A stretch of DNA of 26,850 nt, taken from CAYVWB01 sp964455395 (GTDB taxonomy: Bacteria > Desulfobacterota > Desulfovibrionia > Desulfovibrionales > Desulfovibrionaceae). The DNA lies in contig CAYVWB010000062.1 in NCBI GenBank assembly GCA_964455395.1, positions 1 through 26,850 of the forward strand, given 5' to 3'. The position numbers and the translations under genes were made by a program. Shown in pieces: positions 15,403 to 22,185 of this stretch (its first letter is position 1; each line of letters opens with the position of its first letter). The notes under the pieces were generated by a model. The model ran no database searches. It was given only the letters and a program-made list of their open reading frames with translations, and was not told the origin of the DNA.

Positions 15403-16472
15403 GCGACGCTTTCGGCCGACTCTTCCGGCTCACCACGTTCGGCGAATCCCACGGCCCGGCCCTCGGCGGCGTGGTGGAGGGCTGTCCCCCCGGCGTTCCC
15501 CTGGACGAAACCTTCATCCAGAAGGAACTGGACCGCCGCAGGCCCGGTCAGGGCGGACCCGCCGCCACCCCCCGCAAGGAGCCGGACCGCATCCGCCTGC
15601 TCTCCGGCGTTTTCGAAGGCGTCGCCACAGGCACGGCCATCGGCTTCGTCATCGAGAATACTGACCAGCGCTCCCGCGATTACGCCAAAGTCCGCGAACT
15701 CTACAGACCCGGCCACGCGGACAAGACCTACGACGCCAAGTACGGTCTGCGCGACTACCGTGGCGGCGGTCGCGCCTCCGCCCGCGAAACGGTGAGCCGT
15801 GTGGCAGGCGGCGCCATCGCCAAGGCGTTCCTTGATCCGCTGGGCGTTCGAACCCTGGCGTACCCCGTCGCCTTGGGTGGGGTGGAGGCGGAGCCCCCCT
15901 TCGACCTGGAGCCGGACGCCGTGGCGGCGCGGCCCTACTTCGCGCCCACGGACGCCGTGGTGACCCCCTGGGACGAACGCGTCGCCGCCGTGAAAGGGCA
16001 GGGCGACTCCATCGGCGGGGTGGTGCAAGTGGAGATCCATGGCGCGCCCGCCGGGCTGGGCGAACCTGTTTTCGACAAGCTGGACGCGCGGTTGGCCTAC
16101 GCCTTCATGGGCGTGGGCGCGGTGAAGGGCGTGGAGCTGGGCGCCGGCTTCGCGGCGGCGGAATCCACCGGCTCCCGCAACAACGATCCCTTGACGCCCG
16201 CGGATGAAACCCCGCCCTCCAACCACGCCGGCGGTGTGCTGGGCGGCCTCTCGGACGGGAACCCCGTGGTGGCGCGCGTGGCTGTCAAGCCCATCCCCTC
16301 CATCGCCGTGGAGCAACGCACGGTGACGCGACATGGCGAGCCGGCCATGATCTCCATGGGCGGCCGGCACGACGTCTCGGCCATTCCGCGCATCGTCCCC
16401 GTGCTTGAGGCCATGGCGCGGCTCGTGGTCGCAGACTTCATCCTGCTGCAGCGCCGCCTGCTGCGGGACTGA
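15399..16472 (+). CDS. aroC: Chorismate synthase
   Basis: AroC makes chorismate from EPSP by an anti-1,4 elimination that needs reduced FMN, the last common step to aromatic amino acids and folate. The 357-residue protein matches the family end to end: GRLFRLTTFGESHG with His18, EGCPPG, DKTYDAKYGLRDYRGGGR, SARETVSRVAGGA, and the late NNDPLTP and NHAGGVLGGLSDG segments. The ATG at 15399 has AAGGAG at 15388-15393, and its ATGA overlaps the shikimate kinase stop. The two aro genes are thus translationally coupled to each other and, through the GTGA junction, to a sensor kinase. Confidence 0.97.
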   Translation: MSDAFGRLFRLTTFGESHGPALGGVVEGCPPGVPLDETFIQKELDRRRPGQGGPAATPRKEPDRIRLLSGVFEGVATGTAIGFVIENTDQRSRDYAKVRELYRPGHADKTYDAKYGLRDYRGGGRASARETVSRVAGGAIAKAFLDPLGVRTLAYPVALGGVEAEPPFDLEPDAVAARPYFAPTDAVVTPWDERVAAVKGQGDSIGGVVQVEIHGAPAGLGEPVFDKLDARLAYAFMGVGAVKGVELGAGFAAAESTGSRNNDPLTPADETPPSNHAGGVLGGLSDGNPVVARVAVKPIPSIAVEQRTVTRHGEPAMISMGGRHDVSAIPRIVPVLEAMARLVVADFILLQRRLLRD

Positions 16473-16510
16473 AGCCGCATGCGTTCGGGGACGCCAGCCC
16501 GCCAGACATG

Positions 16511-16539
16511 TTGCCTTTTTTGTCGATCGCCAGTATGCA
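16511..16539 (+). promoter_or_regulatory. Candidate promoter for the sensory cluster
   Basis: TTGCCT (16511-16516) and TATGCA (16534-16539) are separated by 17 bases, the only AT-richer spot in the 91-base gap after aroC. The start of transcription would lie about 18 bases before the ATG at 16564. The match to consensus is moderate. Confidence 0.45.
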
Positions 16540-16563
16540 CGACTCTTCAAAGGGTCCGCCGCC

Positions 16564-17031
16564 ATGACGAAAACAGAACTCATCGAATCTTTGCACCATG
16601 TGGAATTGCCGGGCGAAGCCGCCGTGGACGCGTACGCCGCCAAACGCGAGGCCTTGGCTCGACGCGTGACTGCCTCCCTTGCGGCGCGCGCGGACCTGGA
16701 ACGGCTCATCGGGCCGGACAACGAAGCCATGATGGCCAACAATCACAAGAACCACGGCCTCTACATGGCCTCCGTCATGCAACGCTTCGACGCGGCGCAG
16801 TTCGTGGAGACCATCCTCTGGGTGTACCGCGCCTACCGTTGCCACGGCTTCCATCTGACATACTGGCCGGCGCAGCTCAACGCCTGGCAAGACGCCATGG
16901 CCGAGGAGCTCTCTGCGGAAGAAGCGTCCGAGTTCGCGGGTATATATGATTGGCTCATCATCCATCAAGCGGATTTCGTCGCCTTGAGCGAAGCCGGCCC
17001 CACCGTCTGGGAGGCGCCGCCCCACAGCTAG
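16564..17031 (+). CDS. Helical protein of unknown function next to a B12 sensor gene
   Basis: I do not recognise this 155-residue product. It looks all-helical and soluble, with no signal peptide. Residues 19-50 form an amphipathic charged helix, then come NNHKNHGLYMASV (59-71, with His61 and His64) and an aromatic-rich stretch ILWVYRAYRCHGFHLTYW (85-101), and the chain ends with DWLIIHQADF (129-138). The spaced histidines and aromatics could form a cofactor or protein-binding surface; this is speculation. The ATG at 16564 follows AAAGGG, and an in-frame upstream ATG inside aroC is rejected. It precedes the cobalamin-binding gene by 209 bases on the same strand, so a role in the same signalling module is plausible. 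Confidence 0.75.
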   Translation: MTKTELIESLHHVELPGEAAVDAYAAKREALARRVTASLAARADLERLIGPDNEAMMANNHKNHGLYMASVMQRFDAAQFVETILWVYRAYRCHGFHLTYWPAQLNAWQDAMAEELSAEEASEFAGIYDWLIIHQADFVALSEAGPTVWEAPPHS

Positions 17032-17055
17032 ACGGCGCTTCCACCTGGGAGATCC

Positions 17056-17106
17056 CAAGCCTTCGGGCGCGTGGCGTCTCTGTGGAAATGCGGACGCGAA
17101 GGCTTG
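17056..17106. promoter_or_regulatory. 10-bp perfect inverted repeat upstream of the B12 sensor gene
   Basis: CAAGCCTTCG (17056-17065) and CGAAGGCTTG (17097-17106) are exact inverse copies around a 31-base loop, starting 25 bases after the upstream stop codon. There is no T-tract, so it is not a classical terminator. It could be an mRNA structure or a protein-binding site. Confidence 0.55.
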
Positions 17107-17224
17107 CCAGACGATGGAAGCAACGTGATAGACTCGACCCAGGGCGCGCAGGACAGCGAGCCCTCCGGCTACGGAAGAGGCGCGGGCCCTCGTGGACGCC
17201 GGAATTCCAAGCACCGATCAGCAG

Positions 17225-17241
17225 AGCCAGGAACCCCGCCA
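17225..17241 (+). promoter_or_regulatory. B12-box-like sequence overlapping a ribosome-binding site
   Basis: The 17 bases ending at the A of the ATG match 14 of 17 positions of the cobalamin riboswitch B12-box consensus as I remember it, and contain the AGGA ribosome-binding site (17230-17232 core). The other conserved riboswitch core segments were not found upstream, so this may be chance. Confidence 0.2.
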
Positions 17242-18050
17242 TGCCGGAGCACTTCGAAGCGTCACGGACGGCCGACGAGGGCCGGCGTCTCCATGGCGCA
17301 GACGCCGATCACCCGGACCGCGGGGAGTTCTCCTTCGTGCAGGAAGACGCCCCCCTGGGGCTCCTGGCGCGGCGTTACATGGATCTGATACTCGCTGGCG
17401 ACCGCATGCGCGCCGGCGACCTGGTGGAAGACGCCCTGGACGCTCCCGAAGCCGAGCAACGCCGGCGCTATGGCGACGCAGTCACCCTGAAAGCGCTTTA
17501 CTTGCAGGTCTTTCAGCCGGCGCTGTACGAAATAGGCCGGCTCTGGCAGCACAACGCCATCAGCGTGGCGCAGGAACACTACTTCACCGCCGCCACCCAG
17601 CTCGTCATGTCCCGACTCTATCCCCGCATCTTCACGCACGAACGCAAACCCCTCACCATGGTGGCGGCCTGCGCAGATGACGAACTCCATGAGGTGGGCA
17701 TGCGCATGGTGGCGGATTTCTTCGAAATGCACGGGTGGGACACCTACTACCTCGGCGCCAACATGCCTGCAGCCGCCGTGCTGCAAACCGTGACCGAACG
17801 TGCGCCGGACGTCCTCGCGCTCTCCGTGACCATGAGCTACCACCTCGACGCCGTGGCCAAGCTCATCGCGCAGGTCCGTCAGCAGGACGCCGCCGGTCGG
17901 ACGCGCGTCATCGTGGGGGGCTACTGCTTCCGCGCCTTCCCGGACCTGTGGCGGCAAGTGGGCGCGGACGGCTCCGCCAGTGACGCCGGCGGCGCCGTGG
18001 CCTTGGCTGAATCCCTTACCCAGGCGCGCGACCGGAACGCCGCCGTATGA
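17241..18050 (+). CDS. Cobalamin-binding sensor protein, CarH-type B12 domain without DNA-binding domain
   Basis: This 269-residue protein has a variable N-terminus (1-35), a B12-binding helical cap (about 36-133) and a Rossmann-like cobalamin domain (about 137-262). The cap holds the W-x9-EH signature: Trp102, Glu112, His113. This is the pattern of CarH-type photoreceptors, which bind adenosylcobalamin. The lower-ligand motif E-x-H-x-x-G is Glu148/His150/Gly153, followed by SVTMS (195-199) and Gly226-Gly227, the classic base-off/His-on set. No MerR-type DNA-binding domain and no methyltransferase neighbour are present, so a sensor role is more likely than a corrinoid methyl carrier. The ATG follows AGGA by 8 bases; the stop overlaps the start of a hybrid kinase, its probable partner. 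Light sensing is inference. Confidence 0.85.
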   Translation: MPEHFEASRTADEGRRLHGADADHPDRGEFSFVQEDAPLGLLARRYMDLILAGDRMRAGDLVEDALDAPEAEQRRRYGDAVTLKALYLQVFQPALYEIGRLWQHNAISVAQEHYFTAATQLVMSRLYPRIFTHERKPLTMVAACADDELHEVGMRMVADFFEMHGWDTYYLGANMPAAAVLQTVTERAPDVLALSVTMSYHLDAVAKLIAQVRQQDAAGRTRVIVGGYCFRAFPDLWRQVGADGSASDAGGAVALAESLTQARDRNAAV

Positions 18051-19930
18051 CCCTGCAGGACGTGACGGCGCATATGGCGAAAAGTCCCTTGGGCGTGGCC
18101 ATCCTGCTGGATCTGGACGGCTGCATCTCCGAAGTGGTGCGGGATGACTTCGGGTTCACCGGTCACGAGACGGATGCCCCGCCCCTGGGGCAACCCTTCG
18201 AGACGCTGCTTCAGCAAGGCTCGCAGGAGAAAGGCAGGCGCTTTCTGAAGACCATCCGCGACGAGGGCATGGCCTTCCAGTGGGACCTGCAATGTGTGCA
18301 GCCCGCAGCTGAAGCGGCTCCTCGCCACGGGACCGAGGTCGCCTGCCTGCACTTCGCCGGGGGCATGCTCTGCAACCAGATCATGGTGCTCGGCGCCGGC
18401 ACGCCCGACGCCATGACCCGATTCTACAACGATTTCATCGCTCTCACTCTGGAGCAAGCCGCGCTGTTGCGGCAGGTGGCCTGGGACGAACCCGCCGCTG
18501 AGGCACGGTCCCAGCCGCGCCGGTCCCCCGCCCCCGCCACGGAGCCCGACGCCCTCTACGAGGAATTTTCCCGGCTCAACAACGAACTCGTCAACGCACA
18601 GCGCGCTCTGCACAAGAAGAACGCCGAACTCTCCCGGTTGAACGAGGAGAAGAACCTCTTCCTCGGCATGGCCGCCCACGACTTGCGCAACCCGCTCGGC
18701 GTCATCCTCACCTATGGGGAGTTTCTGCAGGAAGCCATCCGCGCCACGCCCTGTCGCAGCGATGCGTCCGGCGATGCGTTCGGCGATGCGTTCGGTGATG
18801 CGTTCGGGGAGGTGGCGCGCCGCCATGCCGGTGTGAGCGAAAAATGCCGCGCCCATCTCGGGGAGTTGGACGCCATGGCGGAAATGGCCGCCGCCATCGT
18901 GCGCTCCAGCGGGTTCATGCTGGAGTTGGTGAACGATCTGCTCAACGTCTCCAAGATCGAGTCCGGCCGCATGGAGCTCAAGCTGGAGCCCACGGACCTC
19001 GGCGGGCTTTTCGGAGAAGCCGTGGCGTTGAACCGCGTCCTCGCCGAGGCCTCTCATGTCCGGCTCGATTTCGTCATGACCGACGCCATCCCGCCCCTCG
19101 TCATCGACCCCAACAAGATGATCCAGGTTCTCAACAACCTCCTCGCCAACGCCGTGAAGCACTCGCCCGAAGGCGGTCGCATCGTCGTCACCCTGGCTGC
19201 GCAAGGGGACTTCGTGGCGTTCTCCGTACAGGACGAGGGCAAAGGCGTCTCCCCGGATGATCGCGACCTCATATTCCAACCCTACGCCCAACTTCGGGAC
19301 GGCAAACAACGCAAAGGCGCGGGGCTGGGCCTCGCCATCGTGCGGCGTATCGTGGAGGGCCACGGCGGCGTCATCTGGGTGGAGAGCGAGCCCGGCCGGG
19401 GCTCCACCTTCTCCGTGCGGTTCCCCATGCGCGTGGCGCCGGGGACCGCGCCGCCGGAGACGGAAGCGACGCCTTCCCTGGAACCTCCCGATGCGCCCAC
19501 CCCGCCTGCTCAGCCCGCGCGCGTGCTCGTGGCGGACGACGAGATGGTCAACCGCGCCATGCTCAAGGGGTTGCTCCAGAAGCTGGGCCATGAGACGATG
19601 CTCGCCGAAGACGGCGCGGACGCGCTCCGCCAGCTCAGGGACGAACAAGCCCCGCCGGATCTTCTGGTGGTCGACCTCTGGATGCCCAACTGCGACGGCC
19701 TGGAGCTCATGGCGCGCATCCGCGATGGCGAAAGCGGCGTGCGGTCGGATATCCCGGTCATTGTCGTGACCGGTCATGAAGACGACGCCATGCGCGCAAA
19801 CTGTTACGCCGCCGGCGCCTGCGAGGTGCTGCAGAAGCCTGTCAGCCGCGACGCCCTCGGCCATGCCGTCCGGAACGCTCTCGCTGCCGACGCGTCGAGA
19901 CCGTCCGAGCCCCCGGAGCGTTCGTCATGA
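18047..19930 (+). CDS. Hybrid sensor histidine kinase/response regulator coupled to the B12 sensor
   Basis: The 627-residue soluble protein has a PAS-like N-terminal domain (about 10-150), a coiled coil (about 168-205), HisKA with His211 in HDLRNP, an ATPase domain (NNLLANAVKH N box, DEGKGVSP G1, GAGLGLAI G2) and a C-terminal receiver domain (about 500-620). The receiver phospho-acceptor is Asp543 in VVDLWMP, with the conserved Thr in VVVTG and Lys in LQKP. The loop between the two dimerisation helices is unusually long (about 232-275) and contains four tandem copies of a 4-residue unit. The ATG overlaps the cobalamin-binding gene stop, and the stop overlaps recD2. No DNA-binding output is fused, so phosphate presumably passes to another protein. 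Confidence 0.92.
   Translation: MTLQDVTAHMAKSPLGVAILLDLDGCISEVVRDDFGFTGHETDAPPLGQPFETLLQQGSQEKGRRFLKTIRDEGMAFQWDLQCVQPAAEAAPRHGTEVACLHFAGGMLCNQIMVLGAGTPDAMTRFYNDFIALTLEQAALLRQVAWDEPAAEARSQPRRSPAPATEPDALYEEFSRLNNELVNAQRALHKKNAELSRLNEEKNLFLGMAAHDLRNPLGVILTYGEFLQEAIRATPCRSDASGDAFGDAFGDAFGEVARRHAGVSEKCRAHLGELDAMAEMAAAIVRSSGFMLELVNDLLNVSKIESGRMELKLEPTDLGGLFGEAVALNRVLAEASHVRLDFVMTDAIPPLVIDPNKMIQVLNNLLANAVKHSPEGGRIVVTLAAQGDFVAFSVQDEGKGVSPDDRDLIFQPYAQLRDGKQRKGAGLGLAIVRRIVEGHGGVIWVESEPGRGSTFSVRFPMRVAPGTAPPETEATPSLEPPDAPTPPAQPARVLVADDEMVNRAMLKGLLQKLGHETMLAEDGADALRQLRDEQAPPDLLVVDLWMPNCDGLELMARIRDGESGVRSDIPVIVVTGHEDDAMRANCYAAGACEVLQKPVSRDALGHAVRNALAADASRPSEPPERSS
18761..18808. repeat. 12-bp minisatellite (4 copies) inside a kinase gene
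   Basis: Four tandem copies of GATGCGTTCGGC begin at 18761, 18773, 18785 and 18797, differing only at unit positions 8 and 12. They encode Asp-Ala-Ser/Phe-Gly at residues 239-254, in frame, in the loop between the dimerisation/phosphotransfer helices. Confidence 0.92.
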
Positions 19931-22185
19931 CGTCTCCGGATACGCCGGAAAGCCCTTCCTCCCGACACGACGCCCCCCAACCCGCTTCCTTGCTGGAGGA
20001 AACGTCGCCCGAGAGGAACCGCCTCGCCGGGAGCGTTGAGCACGTGGTCTTCGCCAGCGAGGACGGCGCCTTCGCCGTGGTCAAGCTCCAGGTGGAAGGG
20101 GAGCCCCAGCGCGTCACCGCCGTGGGAGCCATCCCCCAGCCCATGCCCGGCCAGCTTCTGGAACTGCATGGCAAGTGGGTGCAGGACAAGAAATACGGCG
20201 AACAGTTCCGGGTGGAGAAGGCCCACGCCGCGCAGCCCAAAGGCGTCCACGGCATCCGGCTGTATCTCGGCTCCGGACAGATCAAGGGGATCGGTCCGCA
20301 CCTGGCGCAGCGCATCGTGGACGCGTTCGGCGAGAAGACGCTGGACGTCCTGGAACACGAACCGGACAAGCTGTTGCGCGTGGGCGGCGTGGGCGACAAG
20401 ACCCTGGAGAAGATCAAGGCCGGTTGGGAGGAGCAGCGCCAGTCCCGGGATCTCATCATTTTTTTGCAGGAACACGACATCAGCCCCGGCGTGGCCATGC
20501 GCATCTTCCGCGCGTATGGGCAAGCCGCTCTGGACGTGGTGAAGGAGAATCCCTTCCGCCTCGCCGAGGATATCCACGGGGTGGGGTTCCTCACGGCGGA
20601 CGCCATCGCTCGCAAACTCGGCGTGGAGGAGGACGCCCCCATGCGGCTGGAAGCCGGTCTCCTCTACGTGTTGGGAGAGTCCGTGGGCAAAGGCCACGTC
20701 TTCCTGCCGGAAGGCGAACTGCTCGGCCAAGCCGGCGAGATGCTCGGCGCGGAAGCGGCGCCTCTGGAGGAAGCTCTGCGCCGGCTCGCCCTGGAGGAAC
20801 GCGTGGTGACCGAGCGTTTCCGCGGCGAGACGGAGGAATGCATCTACCTGCCGCCCCTGCACGCTGCGGAAAAAGCCGCCGCCACACGCCTGCTCGCCTT
20901 GGCTTCCGCCCCCAAGACGCACCGCGCTCTGGACGCGGAAAAAGCCATCCTCTGGGTGCAGGACCAGCACGGCATCACCCTGGCGCCCAAGCAGGCGGAA
21001 GCCATCCGCATGGCCGCCAAGGAGAAGGTCCTCGTGGTGACGGGCGGCCCCGGCACCGGCAAGACCACCATCATTCGCGCCATCCTGCGCATCTTCACGG
21101 CCATGGGCGCCAAAGCCCTGCTCACGGCCCCCACGGGACGCGCCGCCAAACGCATGGCGGAGACCTGCCGCCACGAAGCCAAGACCATCCACCGTCTGCT
21201 GGAATACACTCCCGGCGACGGCGGCTTCGCCCGTAACGAAGCCAACCCCCTGGCGTGCCACCTGCTCATCGTGGATGAAGCGAGCATGGTGGATATCGCC
21301 ATCTTCAGAGCGCTGCTGAAGGCTGCGCCGCTGGGCGCGACCATCGTCTTCGTGGGCGATGTGAGTCAGCTGCCCTCCGTGGGGCCAGGCAACGTCCTCG
21401 CCGACGTCATCGACTCGGGCGCCGTCCCCGTGGTGGAGCTCGACGAAATCTTCCGCCAGGCCCGACAAAGCGAGATCGTCATGAGCGCGCACGCCATCAA
21501 CCACGGCCGCATGCCCAATCTCGCCCCTCCCGCGGACGGCTCTCTCACCGACTTCTACTTCGTCCAGGCCGACGACGCCGAACGCGCTGCGGAACTGGTG
21601 GTGGAGCTGGTGAAGGAGCGCATCCCCCAACGCTTCGGGCTGGACCCTGTGGACGACCTGCAAGTGCTCTGCCCCATGCACAAGGGCGCAGCCGGCGCCA
21701 TGCGCCTCAACGAACGCCTCCAGGCCGCGCTGAACCCGCAATCACGTTCCCTCAAGCGCGGCAAACGCGCTTTCCACCTGGGTGACAAGGTGATGCAGGT
21801 GCGCAACAATTACGAAAAGGACATCTTCAATGGCGATATCGGCCGCATCACCAGTCTGGACGAAGACGGCGCCGCCCTGGTCGTCCGGTTCGATGAACGC
21901 GACGTGACCCTGGAAGACGCCGAACTGGAGGACCTCCAGCCGGCCTACGCCGTGAGCGTGCACAAGTCCCAGGGGTCCGAGTACCCCGCGGTGGTGGCGC
22001 CTTTGCTGCTGGAGCACTACGTCATGCTGCAGCGCAACCTGCTCTATACGGCTGTCACGCGGGGCCGCAAGCTCGTGGTGCTGGTGGGCGCGAAGAAAGC
22101 TCTGGCCATCGCCGTACGCAACAACGCCATCCGCAAGCGGCACACTCGCCTGGCGGACCGGCTCGAAAAAGGCGCCGCCTCATGA
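19927..22185 (+). CDS. recD2: RecD2-type ATP-dependent 5'-3' DNA helicase
   Basis: RecD2 (YrrC family) is a stand-alone SF1B helicase linked to DNA repair and replication-fork maintenance in bacteria; it is independent of RecBC. The 752-residue length fits. An N-terminal OB-like region (about 35-100) and helix-hairpin-helix repeats (about 115-240, including VGGVGDKTLEKIKAGW and HGVGFLTADAIARKLG) precede the motor. The motor shows Walker A GGPGTGKTT (373-381), Walker B VDEASM with Asp450-Glu451, motif III GDVSQLPSVGPG, motif V AVSVHKSQGSEYP and motif VI YTAVTRGRKLVVLVG. It starts at the ATG overlapping the upstream hybrid kinase stop and ends overlapping the next kinase start. Being sandwiched between two sensor kinases is unusual. 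Confidence 0.94.
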   Translation: MTSPDTPESPSSRHDAPQPASLLEETSPERNRLAGSVEHVVFASEDGAFAVVKLQVEGEPQRVTAVGAIPQPMPGQLLELHGKWVQDKKYGEQFRVEKAHAAQPKGVHGIRLYLGSGQIKGIGPHLAQRIVDAFGEKTLDVLEHEPDKLLRVGGVGDKTLEKIKAGWEEQRQSRDLIIFLQEHDISPGVAMRIFRAYGQAALDVVKENPFRLAEDIHGVGFLTADAIARKLGVEEDAPMRLEAGLLYVLGESVGKGHVFLPEGELLGQAGEMLGAEAAPLEEALRRLALEERVVTERFRGETEECIYLPPLHAAEKAAATRLLALASAPKTHRALDAEKAILWVQDQHGITLAPKQAEAIRMAAKEKVLVVTGGPGTGKTTIIRAILRIFTAMGAKALLTAPTGRAAKRMAETCRHEAKTIHRLLEYTPGDGGFARNEANPLACHLLIVDEASMVDIAIFRALLKAAPLGATIVFVGDVSQLPSVGPGNVLADVIDSGAVPVVELDEIFRQARQSEIVMSAHAINHGRMPNLAPPADGSLTDFYFVQADDAERAAELVVELVKERIPQRFGLDPVDDLQVLCPMHKGAAGAMRLNERLQAALNPQSRSLKRGKRAFHLGDKVMQVRNNYEKDIFNGDIGRITSLDEDGAALVVRFDERDVTLEDAELEDLQPAYAVSVHKSQGSEYPAVVAPLLLEHYVMLQRNLLYTAVTRGRKLVVLVGAKKALAIAVRNNAIRKRHTRLADRLEKGAAS

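Noticed and set aside
17032..17240. Full cobalamin riboswitch ahead of the B12 sensor gene.
   Set aside because: Only a B12-box-like end is present; the conserved GGTGCAA-type and CCGCCACTG-type core segments were not found by eye.
17921..21741. Very long open frames on the minus strand opposite the hybrid kinase and recD2 (also opposite uvrA at 10813-12360 and the PAS kinase at 12554-14263).
   Set aside because: They are mirror frames of GC-rich coding DNA: products are His/Gly/Arg-rich without motifs, while the opposite strand encodes complete conserved families.
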